A stretch of 64,000 nucleotides of DNA from Saccharibacillus alkalitolerans. Lineage in GTDB: Bacteria; Bacillota; Bacilli; Paenibacillales; Paenibacillaceae. Within the stretch, counting starts at the first letter, position 1, and each line of letters opens with the position of its first letter. The stretch lies in contig NZ_JAAFGS010000003.1 in the NCBI RefSeq assembly GCF_011090185.1, positions 558,001 to 622,000 on the forward strand, in the 5' to 3' direction. Both the position numbers and the translations under genes were made by a program. The notes under the pieces are model-generated. The model saw only the letters and a list, made by a program, of their open reading frames with translations. It made no database searches and had not been told where the DNA came from. Positions 51,875-61,768 of this stretch are shown one piece after another.

Positions 51875-52816
51875 TTAAGGGGAACGAACGTCAGCTTGGC
51901 GTCTAACGCGAAGCTGCCTGCGTGCCTGCACGACTATGACGGCCGCCAGCACCAGCGTAATCCCGCCCCACTGCCAAGCCTCGAACCGCCGATCAAAAAG
52001 AACCATTTCGAGCAGCGCGATTTCGGGCAGCATCAAATTGTTGATCAATCCGCTGTCGCCCGCGCTCAGAAATTGCTGGCTCCAAGTCCACAGCAAAAAG
52101 GCAGCCGCTCCGTTCACGATTCCGAGACACAGCACGACTCCGACAAGCGCTCCGCCAAAGCGGGGCGCTTCTTCGAATGCCAAGCCGCAGCTTAACAGTA
52201 CGGCGCCGCCGATCGCCATCGGAACAAGCGTCAGCAGCAAAGGATCCGACCAGGCATTGGCGAGCATCCGACGATTGAGCGTCAAGTGCAGCGCGTACCC
52301 GGCCGACGAAAGCAGCACGAGCGAGATTCCCCAAGCGCTTCCCCCGCCGAAATGCCAGGGAAAATAAAACAAAACGACTCCCGCAATCATGACGAGCGCC
52401 CCCGGAACGGTAACCCCGTCCCGGGATTCCCCGGCGCCGAGGCGATCGACCGCCAGCACCATCAACGTATTGGCCATGCTCAGAATCAAAGATACCTGCG
52501 TCGGCTCGAGCAGTCTTTGACCCGCATACTGCAGCCCCTGCGCCGCCGCATACCCGGAAAGTCCCAGCAGCAGCCATACATATAGAGGTGGACGTTTTTT
52601 CGGCCGGTTTGCGTCTTTGTTCCCTTTCGCCCTTCTCCTCCGATAACTCGGCACAAGGATAACGGCAAGGACGGCGGAACCGATCAGAAACCGCAGGCCC
52701 GACAGGGTAAAAGGACCGAGTCCTTGTTCAAAAGCATAAACGTTGAGAAAATAAGAAGACGACCAGATCCAAGTCACAAGAACGGCCATACTCATAGCGA
52801 GCATCCGCTTCAGCAT
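51875..52816 (-). CDS. EamA/DMT-family transporter
   Basis: A 313-residue protein with ten predicted helices in two EamA repeats (about 5-140 and 155-295), and a charged cytoplasmic loop 'RRRRAKGNKDANRPKKRPP' near residue 65. Family members export or import small metabolites such as amino acids. The substrate is unknown. It converges with the permease pair (18-bp gap) and diverges from the SgrR-type regulator. Confidence 0.87.
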   Translation of the reverse strand: MLKRMLAMSMAVLVTWIWSSSYFLNVYAFEQGLGPFTLSGLRFLIGSAVLAVILVPSYRRRRAKGNKDANRPKKRPPLYVWLLLGLSGYAAAQGLQYAGQRLLEPTQVSLILSMANTLMVLAVDRLGAGESRDGVTVPGALVMIAGVVLFYFPWHFGGGSAWGISLVLLSSAGYALHLTLNRRMLANAWSDPLLLTLVPMAIGGAVLLSCGLAFEEAPRFGGALVGVVLCLGIVNGAAAFLLWTWSQQFLSAGDSGLINNLMLPEIALLEMVLFDRRFEAWQWGGITLVLAAVIVVQARRQLRVRRQADVRSP

Positions 52817-52975
52817 ATCGTTTCATCCTTTCGACGCCCGGATTTCGGCTTGAGATCGGCACAGCCGCGAAAACGCCCGCGACTGCCGTATGTTCGATTA
52901 TGGGTCGTTTAAGGATGAAGAAAAAGCGAATACCGGACAGCAAATCTTTTCACCCTTTTGCAAAGGAGCGATTTC

Positions 52976-54823
52976 GTGCAGCCCGAAGATCATTATATTA
53001 GCCTCTACGAAAAACTTCCCGCCGAATACCGCCGCAGCGAAGTTCCCGTTGCGCTTGCGGCGCTCGCCGAGCTGCTGTGCTGCACGACCCGAAACGCCGT
53101 GTTTCTGCTGCGCAGGTGGGAATCGGAAGGGTGGGTCGCGTGGCGGCCCGGAAGCGGCAGAAGCCGACGTTCGCGTCTGCGCCTTCTGGTCTCCCCGGAA
53201 GACCTTTTGTTCGAGAAAAGCTGCAAAGACTTCGACTCGGGGCACTTCGAACGCGCCTTTTCCTCGCTGACGGCAAGCGCGGCGGCGGAACGCCGTTTTG
53301 CCGCTTGGCTTTCGCAGCGGATGGGATACCGGCTGGACGCGGCCGAGCGCGGCGGACGACGTCGGATCGAGGAATCGCTGCACTTTTCGTTTTACCGGGC
53401 GGCCGGTCCGCTCGATCCCGCTTTTGCCGTGCGCCAAACCGAATATCATCTGTTCGGGCAGCTGTTCGATCCTCTTCTTCTGCCGGCGGCAGACGGAAGC
53501 GCGGCCGCTCATATCGCCCATGCTTGGGAACATTCCGAAGACTATACCCGCTGGACGTTTTATTTGCGAAAAGGCGTTCTTTTTCATGACGGCTCGGAAT
53601 TGACGGCTCGGGACGCGACTTTCACGCTTAAGCGCCTTCGCAGTTCCGATACGGCTTCGCCGCACAGGCACTGGTACGGCAATCTATCCGGGATCGAAGC
53701 GGACGGGCCTTACAGACTTAAGATCGAGACTTCCGTTCCCGAACCGCTGTTGGCGGACATTCTGGCCCTTCCCTCCTCTTCCGTTGTCCGCGAAAGCGGC
53801 CTTTCCGCCGGCACGGACGCCGTGCATGCGCCGCCTTTTTCGGGAAGCGGCCCGTATGTCCTGACGCACAGCGGCTCCAACGGATTGACGATCGAAGCTT
53901 TCGACCGTTATTTTCTGGGACGTCCTCATCTGGACAAAGTGGTCATGTGGGTGCTTGCCGATTTCGGCGGCGCTCCCGGCGCCGACCAGATCGGCTTCGT
54001 GCCTTTCCGGGAAAAAGATACGGACTCCCTTCGGGAAGAATCCGAATTGTCGCGGGAAAAGCTGGAACTCAAATTTTTGATATTCAATTTCCGAACAAAC
54101 GGTCCGCAGCTCAGCCGGGAATTCCGCAGCAAGGCCGCCCGATTGATCGCGGAAGCGGAACCTGCCGGGGCATTGGGCGGCAACCGGAAGCCCCTCGAAG
54201 GAGCATATCGATTTCCCGGCGGCGCGCCGGACCGGATCGACCTCGACCGCTGCGCCGAGAAGACCCACCCGGTGTTCCGCCTGCCCGAAGTCGATCAGGC
54301 GGCCGGCGAGCCATTGAGCGTTCATCCGTCCCATTCGGAGCCGGGCCGCTTTCCGCTCCGCCTCTCTTCCTATGACATGCCGCTGCACGCCGAAGACTTG
54401 GAATGGGTTGCGGAACGGCTCGGACGCGGCGGAATCGCTTGCGAGCCCGGCATACTGCCTTTCCGGCAGTGGACTCTTTTCGACGAACCCGCCGACCTGC
54501 TGCTGGGCAGCATCGTGCTTCACCCTTCTGCCGAATTGTCCGAACTCGCGCTGCTGTCCGAACTTTCCGGCGTCCTGCAAAACGTGCTCGCCAAGCCGCA
54601 GCTTGAAGCCTTAAACGCCGAGGTTGCGGAAATCAGAAGAGAACCCGAGCCTCAAACGAGGCGCCGGCGGCTGGACGGCATCATGGCGGAACTGCACCGC
54701 GCCTGCGTATGGCTTCCGCTGTATACCACCTTTCAACATACGGTGTACGATTCCCGTCTTCAGGACGTCCGCTTGAGCCCCTATGCTTTTCCGGATTATC
54801 GCACGATGTGGCTGCGCGGATAA
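52976..54823 (+). CDS. SgrR-type regulator: winged helix fused to a solute-binding domain
   Basis: A 615-residue protein. The N-terminal ~115 residues form an SgrR_N winged helix-turn-helix ('LAALAELLCCTTRNAVFLLRRWESEGWVAWRPGSGRSRRSRL'). Residues ~160-600 resemble an SBP_bac_5 oligopeptide-binding domain ('RQTEYHLFGQLFDPLL', 'AHAWEHSEDYTRWTFYLRKGVLFHDGSELTARDATFTLKRL', 'GSGPYVLTHSGSNGLTIEAF'). It lacks a signal peptide and must sense a ligand inside the cell. GTG 52976 lies 7 bp after AAAGGAG; the in-frame TTG at 52958 overlaps it. Likely target: the neighbouring EamA exporter or the permease pair (inference from proximity). Confidence 0.87.
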   Translation: MQPEDHYISLYEKLPAEYRRSEVPVALAALAELLCCTTRNAVFLLRRWESEGWVAWRPGSGRSRRSRLRLLVSPEDLLFEKSCKDFDSGHFERAFSSLTASAAAERRFAAWLSQRMGYRLDAAERGGRRRIEESLHFSFYRAAGPLDPAFAVRQTEYHLFGQLFDPLLLPAADGSAAAHIAHAWEHSEDYTRWTFYLRKGVLFHDGSELTARDATFTLKRLRSSDTASPHRHWYGNLSGIEADGPYRLKIETSVPEPLLADILALPSSSVVRESGLSAGTDAVHAPPFSGSGPYVLTHSGSNGLTIEAFDRYFLGRPHLDKVVMWVLADFGGAPGADQIGFVPFREKDTDSLREESELSREKLELKFLIFNFRTNGPQLSREFRSKAARLIAEAEPAGALGGNRKPLEGAYRFPGGAPDRIDLDRCAEKTHPVFRLPEVDQAAGEPLSVHPSHSEPGRFPLRLSSYDMPLHAEDLEWVAERLGRGGIACEPGILPFRQWTLFDEPADLLLGSIVLHPSAELSELALLSELSGVLQNVLAKPQLEALNAEVAEIRREPEPQTRRRRLDGIMAELHRACVWLPLYTTFQHTVYDSRLQDVRLSPYAFPDYRTMWLRG

Positions 54824-54858
54824 ACCGGGGTAATAGGGAAGCGAGAGGAGGCTTGGTC

Positions 54859-55377
54859 ATGTTATTCAACAGTTGGGAATCCATCGGAAGAACGCTGCTG
54901 GTCGGCGTGCTGGCTTACATCTCGCTCGTCGTCATGCTGCGCTTCGGCGGGAAGCGGACGCTGACGCAGATGAACGCTTTCGATATGGTCGTCAGCGTCG
55001 CCTTAGGCTCTACCCTTGCCACCATTCTGCTCAACCAATCGATTACGCTCACCGACGGGCTGACGGCTTACCTGGTTCTGGTCGGCATGCAGTTTCTCGT
55101 GTCCTGGACGACTTCCCGCTTCAAGCCGTTCGAAAAGATCGTGAAGTCCGCGCCTACGCTGCTGTACTACGACGACCATTTTCTTCCGGACGCGATGAAA
55201 AAGGGCCGAATGAGCCCCGATGAAGTCTGGCAGGCCGCACGAAACAAAGGCATCGATTCGATGGGGAAGATTCACGCCATCGTCCTCGAACCGAACGGCA
55301 GCCTGTCCATTATTTCGAAACCCGACGGAGACAGCGACGAATCGACGCTGCGCAACGTCAAAAATTACGAATCCTGA
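54859..55377 (+). CDS. DUF421 (YetF-type) membrane protein
   Basis: A 172-residue protein with three N-terminal helices ('TLLVGVLAYISLVVMLRFGGKRTLTQMNAFDMVVSVALGSTLATILLNQSITL') and a cytoplasmic DUF421 domain ending '...APTLLYYDDHFLPDAMKKGRMSPDEVWQAARNKGIDSMGKIHAIVLEPNGSLSII'. In Bacillus, YetF-type proteins are linked to spore germination and membrane functions, but the biochemical role is not clear. AGGAGG lies about 8 bp before the ATG. Confidence 0.88.
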   Translation: MLFNSWESIGRTLLVGVLAYISLVVMLRFGGKRTLTQMNAFDMVVSVALGSTLATILLNQSITLTDGLTAYLVLVGMQFLVSWTTSRFKPFEKIVKSAPTLLYYDDHFLPDAMKKGRMSPDEVWQAARNKGIDSMGKIHAIVLEPNGSLSIISKPDGDSDESTLRNVKNYES

Positions 55378-55451
55378 CTTGACGACTCGTGTTATGATGG
55401 ACTGGAACATTATCGGTTTTTTCAATACATGAGCTGGGAGTGGATTTATTC

Positions 55452-56435
55452 ATGATTCGATTCGGCATGATCGGCACGAATTTTATTACGGAACGTTTTA
55501 TCGACGCAGCGCGGCAAACGGACGGTCTGGAGCTCGCCGCGGTTTACTCACGCACCGAACAACGCGCGCGCGAATTCGCGGACCGCTTCGGAATCGGGCT
55601 TACGTTTACGGACCTCGATGAAATGGCCGCCTCGGACCGGATCGACGCCGTTTATATTGCCAGCCCCAACTCGCTGCATGCGGAGCAGTCGATCCTGTTT
55701 CTCAAGCAGGGCAAGCATGTCCTGTGCGAAAAGCCTATGGCTTCCAATGCGGGCGAAGTAAAAGCCATGTTCGAAGCCGCGGAAGAAGGCGGAGCCGTGC
55801 TCATGGAAGCGGTCAAGACCACCCTGCTTCCTTCCTTCGCGCTGCTGCGGGAAAACCTGCATAAGATCGGCCCGATCCGGCGCTATTTTGCCAACTACGG
55901 CCAGTATTCGTCCCGGTACGACGCTTATAAGGAAGGCATGGTGCTGAACGCGTTCCGGCCCGAGTTCTCCAACGGCGCGCTGATGGATCTCGGCCTGTAC
56001 TGCATTTATCCGATGGTGCTGCTGTTCGGCAGACCGGAAGAGGTCAAGGCCACCGCCTACATGCTGGAGTCCGGCGTTGACGGCGAAGGCAGCCTGCTGG
56101 CTCGCTACAAAGACATGGACGCGGTCGTCATGTATTCCAAAATCACCGATTCGCTCGTGCCTTCGGAAATTCAGGGCGAGCTCGGCAGCATTCTGATCGA
56201 CAAGATCAGCGAACCGCGCAGCGTGCAGATCCGCTACCGCGACGGCAGCATCGAAGACTTGAGCGAACCGGCCGGCAAACCGGTCATGAGCTACGAGCTT
56301 CAGGAATTCGTGGACGTCGTCCGCTCGGGCGCCTCCGAATCGTCCGTCAACTCCCGCGCCTGTTCGCTGGCCGCCGCCGAGGTGATGGAAGAAGCCCGCA
56401 GGCAGTTCGGACTCGTCTTTCCTGCCGACCTTTGA
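55452..56435 (+). CDS. Gfo/Idh/MocA-family oxidoreductase
   Basis: A 327-residue NAD(P)-dependent oxidoreductase. N-terminal Rossmann fold ('IRFGMIGTNFITERFIDAA'), 'VYIASPNSLHAEQSILFLKQGKHVLCEKPMASN' (EKP motif with the catalytic Lys), and a C-terminal alpha/beta domain with 'GALMDLGLYCIYPMVLLFGRPEEV', as in sugar or inositol dehydrogenases. Substrate not identifiable. ATG 55452 follows GGGAGTGG. Confidence 0.9.
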   Translation: MIRFGMIGTNFITERFIDAARQTDGLELAAVYSRTEQRAREFADRFGIGLTFTDLDEMAASDRIDAVYIASPNSLHAEQSILFLKQGKHVLCEKPMASNAGEVKAMFEAAEEGGAVLMEAVKTTLLPSFALLRENLHKIGPIRRYFANYGQYSSRYDAYKEGMVLNAFRPEFSNGALMDLGLYCIYPMVLLFGRPEEVKATAYMLESGVDGEGSLLARYKDMDAVVMYSKITDSLVPSEIQGELGSILIDKISEPRSVQIRYRDGSIEDLSEPAGKPVMSYELQEFVDVVRSGASESSVNSRACSLAAAEVMEEARRQFGLVFPADL

Positions 56436-56447
56436 GTCGGCTTTTTT
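56424..56447 (+). terminator. Terminator overlapping the oxidoreductase stop codon
   Basis: GCCGAC and GTCGGC with a 6-nt loop that contains the TGA stop, followed by six T. Confidence 0.8.
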
Positions 56448-56527
56448 CGTTGTTCGCTAACTTGGGTAATGAATGCTGAATCAAGTTTCGCGGACCGCGG
56501 AACTTTCCAAAGAAAGGAGTACAATTT

Positions 56528-58150
<1,623 letters not shown>

Positions 58151-58169
58151 TTTTTTGATGTTTCCACGT

Positions 58170-58221
58170 ATCCCGGAGGAGTATGATAGTTGTGAGGTCT
58201 TTCACGTACTCCTGCCGGGAT
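58170..58221 (+). promoter_or_regulatory. Large stem-loop before the apbE-like gene
   Basis: ATCCCGG-AGGAGTA pairs with TACTCCT-G-CCGGGAT (14 pairs, one bulged G), and the loop can form GTGA/TCAC. No T tract follows. It may be a leader structure for the ApbE gene or the end of the BCCT transcript. Confidence 0.55.
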
Positions 58222-58265
58222 GATCACGGACGAAGGGCCACTCTGACAGGATGGTGACTTCGACA

Positions 58266-59345
58266 ATGTGGAAGCATGCAGAAAAAATCATGAAAGCGGC
58301 CGGTGCCGCCCTTATTGCCGGCGCGGCTCTTAGCGGCTGCGGACAGGATAACACGCCGAGAACGGAAGCGGCCCAGACGCAGCAGCGCGATCCGCTATCG
58401 GCAACCTTTTACGTCTACGATACGGTCGCGACGATCAAGATCTACGACGAAAAAGCAACCGAACAAAACATGGACGAAATCCGCGACCTGCTCGGAAAGA
58501 TCGACCTGGAGTTAAGCCGTACCAATCCGGACAGCGATCTCTATAAGGTGAACGCCGCGGCAGGCAAAGACGCGATCAAGGTGTCGCAGGGAACGTTCGA
58601 CGTCGTCAAGCTGGCTCTGCGCTACGCGAAAGATACGGACGGACTGCTCGACCCTTCGATCGGTCCGCTGATCAATCTCTGGGACATCGGGCATGAAAAC
58701 GCGAAGGTCCCGGATCGGAACCGTCTCGAAGCGGCACGCAGGCTGACCGACTACCGGAAGGTCGAGCTCGACGAAGCCGCTCGGACGATCAAGCTCGAAG
58801 AGCCGGGCATGATCCTCGATCTGGGCTCGATCGGCAAAGGCTACGCGGCCGACCGCGTATCGGCGTATTTGCGCGACCGCGGGCTGAACAGCGCCCTGAT
58901 CAACTTGGGGGGCAGCAGCATCATTACCGTCGGCGGCAAGCCGGGAGGCGCGGATTGGAACGTGGGCCTTCAGGACCCGGACAAGAGCCGCGGCAGCCAA
59001 CTGGGCACGATCAAGGTCAACAACGAGACGATCGACTCTTCGGGCGTGTACGAACGCTACTTCATGCAGGACGGCGTCCGCTATCATCATATTCTCGATC
59101 CGCGTACCGGCTATCCGACGCAGAACGGCCTGATGAGCCTTACCATCGTCAGCGACGAGGCCACGGATGCCGACGCGCTTTCCACCGCCGCCTTCGTTAT
59201 GGGTCTCGAAGACGGCATGGCTTACATCGAGAAGCAGCCCGGCGTCGAAGCGTTTTTCGTGACGGAAGACAATCGGATCCACGCGACAAGCGGATTGAAG
59301 GACCGGATCAATCTGACTTCCGATCTGTATCGCTTGGCGGACTGA
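58266..59345 (+). CDS. ApbE-family FAD:protein FMN transferase, lipoprotein
   Basis: A 359-residue extracytoplasmic enzyme that attaches FMN from FAD to Ser/Thr of target flavoproteins. Signal peptide and lipobox 'AGAALSGC' with lipidated Cys25. ApbE blocks: 'FYVYDTVATIKIY', 'LDLGSIGKGYAADRVSAYL', 'LINLGGSSIITVGGKP' and 'RYHHILDPRTGYPTQNGLMSLTIVSDEATDADALSTAAFVMG' with metal-binding Asp residues. ATG 58266 follows GGTGA; an ATG at 58251 lacks a good site. No Nqr/Rnf or other obvious target flavoprotein is near. Confidence 0.9.
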   Translation: MWKHAEKIMKAAGAALIAGAALSGCGQDNTPRTEAAQTQQRDPLSATFYVYDTVATIKIYDEKATEQNMDEIRDLLGKIDLELSRTNPDSDLYKVNAAAGKDAIKVSQGTFDVVKLALRYAKDTDGLLDPSIGPLINLWDIGHENAKVPDRNRLEAARRLTDYRKVELDEAARTIKLEEPGMILDLGSIGKGYAADRVSAYLRDRGLNSALINLGGSSIITVGGKPGGADWNVGLQDPDKSRGSQLGTIKVNNETIDSSGVYERYFMQDGVRYHHILDPRTGYPTQNGLMSLTIVSDEATDADALSTAAFVMGLEDGMAYIEKQPGVEAFFVTEDNRIHATSGLKDRINLTSDLYRLAD

Positions 59346-59393
59346 TCCGAACTCCCTGCCGGCTCTTTACTCTTTACGCCTCTCTTTTTCCCG

Positions 59394-59441
59394 AAAAAAG
59401 CTGCCCCGTATCGGTCACGACCGATCGGGGCAGCTTTTTTT
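59394..59441. terminator. Convergent terminator after apbE
   Basis: AAAAAAGCTGCCCCG...ATCGGT pairs with ACCGAT...GGGGCAGCTTTTTT, with T runs in both directions, between the convergent ApbE and nucleotidase genes. Confidence 0.92.
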
Positions 59442-59468
59442 ATTCGTTCTTCCACGGGAGTCGCGGAC

Positions 59469-61361
59469 TCATCCGTGATTGAGGGCGGAGACTTCGATCG
59501 TAAAACGGGCAAAGCCGTCCTCGGTCATGCCCGCGAATTCGATGCCTGCCGGCAGTCCCGCTCCGCGAGCTTCCGGCGACGACAGCAGCTCCGCCGTCAG
59601 CCCGGCGGGAACGCCGGTCAATTTCCAATTGCCGTCCGCCTTCGGCGCCAGCACGCCGGAACTTCGAATATAATCCGTCAGGATCTGCCGGTTCTCGTCC
59701 GGCGCTTCCAGCACGACGCGCCGCCCGTCGGGATTGGCGATCGGCGTGGAGAACGCGCGGTAATTGTTGGTCGCGATCACGAATTTCTCCCCGTCTTCCA
59801 CCGGGCGCCCCTCGTAACGGAGATCGCCGATCCGGCGCGAATCCGGATGCAGCAGCTCGCATGCGGCGGAATATTTGGCCGGACGGCTGACGTCGATCGT
59901 GTAAGAGACTCCGTCCACGATATCGAAATTGAAAGAAGGGAAGTCGGGATCGATCAGGCTTTGGCCGCTTCCTCCCTGCGGATCGATCGTGCGGAACAGC
60001 CCGGCCGCCCATTCCAGCCACTCTCTCAGCTCCGCGCCGTTGAGCAGTACGGCGCACAGCGTGTTCGGATAATTGTAGAGGTCGGCGATATGCTTGACGG
60101 CCAGCGGCCCGGCGGGAATACTCGTATAGTACGAAGGACCGTAGCGTCCGCCCGTCTTGAAGGGCGCGCCGGCGGCCAATACCGGAAGATTCTCGTACGG
60201 CGTGCCCTGCATCTCTTTTTTCAAATACCAGCGCTGCGCGTCGTTGACGATCTGTACCGAAGCGCTGTCCCGCACCAAGGCGAAAAAGCTGTCGATCGGC
60301 TCCGTCGTCTCCCCTACCGCCGCGCGGATATAGGCCAGCGTGCCCTCGTGGGCTTCCCGTACCGCTTCGGCGACCGCGTCGTCCGTTCTTACCAGCGCGG
60401 CCGCCTGCGCCGCATTATAGACCGGCCGGGCTTCCGCTTGGCCGCCCGTCACTTTCCATCCGCCGCTTCCGAGCTCCAGGTCCAAATCCACTACCCCGAG
60501 ATGATCCCCCGCATAGCCCGCTTCGACCGCCGGCACGCCGTTGACGGTGCCGCGCTTCAGGTCGACGCCCGTTTTTCCTTCGAATGCCGCGCCGGGGAAC
60601 ACTTTATGCGCGTGACCGAACAGAATGGCGTCCACTCCGGGAATACGGCTCAAATGCAGGACGGCGTTTTCCGTCATCGGCGCTTCCGGAATATCCTCGT
60701 ACCCGCAGTGCGCGAGAAGAACGATCAGATCCGCGCCTTCCTCCTTCAGCTTCGGCACGAAAGCTTTCGCCGTCTCGACCATATCTTCCGCCTTCAAGCG
60801 GCCTTCCAGATTGGCTTTGTCCCAATTCATGATCTGCGGCGTCACCAGCCCGATCACTCCGATTTTGATGGGATGGACATGCCCCTCTTCGTCTTCCACC
60901 GTCCGTTCGAGCAGCAGATACGGAGGCAGATAATGCGCATTCGCCGGTACGTCCGCTCCGTCGAGATACAGGTTCGCGTTCGTATACGGGAAAGAAGCCC
61001 CCGCAAGGACGCGATCCAGATACTCCAACCCGTAATTGAACTCGTGGTTGCCGAGCGTGGCCGCGTCGTACCCCAGTTCGTTCATCGCCCGATAGACCGG
61101 GTGGACTTCCGCCTGTTCCGCCAAGCCGCCCGACGCCATGTAATCGCCCATCGGATTGCCCTGCAGCAGATCGCCGTTATCGAACAGCAGCACGTTCTTT
61201 TTCTCGGCTCTCGCCTGGCGGATCAAAGACGCCGTCTGCGCGAATCCGTATTCCGATACCGGCCGGTCGCCGTAATAATCGTAATTCATCATATGAACGT
61301 GCAGATCCGTCGTTTCCAAAATTCTTAAGGCCGCTTTAATACTCAGTTTACTCTCCTCCAT
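59469..61361 (-). CDS. Bifunctional 2',3'-cyclic-nucleotide phosphodiesterase/5'-nucleotidase family protein
   Basis: A 630-residue metallophosphatase. The N-terminal calcineurin-like domain has 'LETTDLHVHM', 'FDNGDLLQG', 'GNHEFNYG', 'VLLAHCGYED' and 'LFGHAHKVFPG', which together supply the dinuclear metal site. The C-terminal 5'-nucleotidase domain (about 340-600) has 'YNYPNTLCAVLLNGAELREWLE' and 'FNFDIVDGVSYTIDVSRP'. Unlike CpdB or YfkN it has no signal peptide or cell-wall anchor, so it is probably cytoplasmic. ATG 61361 has no ribosome site; GGAGGAG just inside it would serve an in-frame CTG at 61346 (start giving MSIKAALRILETTD). Confidence 0.88.
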   Translation of the reverse strand: MEESKLSIKAALRILETTDLHVHMMNYDYYGDRPVSEYGFAQTASLIRQARAEKKNVLLFDNGDLLQGNPMGDYMASGGLAEQAEVHPVYRAMNELGYDAATLGNHEFNYGLEYLDRVLAGASFPYTNANLYLDGADVPANAHYLPPYLLLERTVEDEEGHVHPIKIGVIGLVTPQIMNWDKANLEGRLKAEDMVETAKAFVPKLKEEGADLIVLLAHCGYEDIPEAPMTENAVLHLSRIPGVDAILFGHAHKVFPGAAFEGKTGVDLKRGTVNGVPAVEAGYAGDHLGVVDLDLELGSGGWKVTGGQAEARPVYNAAQAAALVRTDDAVAEAVREAHEGTLAYIRAAVGETTEPIDSFFALVRDSASVQIVNDAQRWYLKKEMQGTPYENLPVLAAGAPFKTGGRYGPSYYTSIPAGPLAVKHIADLYNYPNTLCAVLLNGAELREWLEWAAGLFRTIDPQGGSGQSLIDPDFPSFNFDIVDGVSYTIDVSRPAKYSAACELLHPDSRRIGDLRYEGRPVEDGEKFVIATNNYRAFSTPIANPDGRRVVLEAPDENRQILTDYIRSSGVLAPKADGNWKLTGVPAGLTAELLSSPEARGAGLPAGIEFAGMTEDGFARFTIEVSALNHG

Positions 61362-61768
61362 TATGTAAGATTGATTGACACCTGCTTTTTCAAGCAGCGA
61401 CTTTCGCCTTTTTTATCCCAAAATTTTGAATAAAGTCCGTGCATTTTTCGTTTTTTATGGTAATATCGTTTATGAACATTAATTTACCAGTGGTAGTTAG
61501 CGAAAAAAGCAGCATATTAACTGACACAAGTAAGAATAATGTTCGTCTTTTGAAGCGGTCCGACAGAGCGTCCCCCTTTTCCCCGGCTTGATTAGGATGA
61601 CATTTAACGGTGTTTTCCGCAAGAGAAGGGCGCAGATTTTTACATGCATTTAACAAAAATCGCGTTCCAACTTTACTCATAACGAGGAAATTGCTGGTAC
61701 ACTTCTGTTTGTCGGCTTCAAGCCGTAACGTCTGCATCACACACATAACCACCAAGGGGGAAAAGATT
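61362..61768. other. Divergent region between the nucleotidase and phnD, 407 bp
   Basis: AT-rich on the nucleotidase side; no credible gene. It holds the PhoP-type box (61639-61677), the probable phnD -10 TACACT (61698-61703), and a CGGCTT-C-AAGCCG hairpin (about 61712-61724) in the phnD leader. Confidence 0.6.
61639..61677 (+). promoter_or_regulatory. PhoP box of the phnD-phnC-phnE operon
   Basis: TTTACA (61639), TTAACA (61650) and TTTACT (61672) lie on an 11-bp grid: the first two are adjacent with 5-bp spacing, the third is 22 bp on. This matches Bacillus PhoP boxes (TT[A/T]ACA direct repeats every 11 bp). The last repeat ends 20 bp before a TACACT -10 element, which fits PhoP activation replacing a -35 box. 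Confidence 0.65.
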
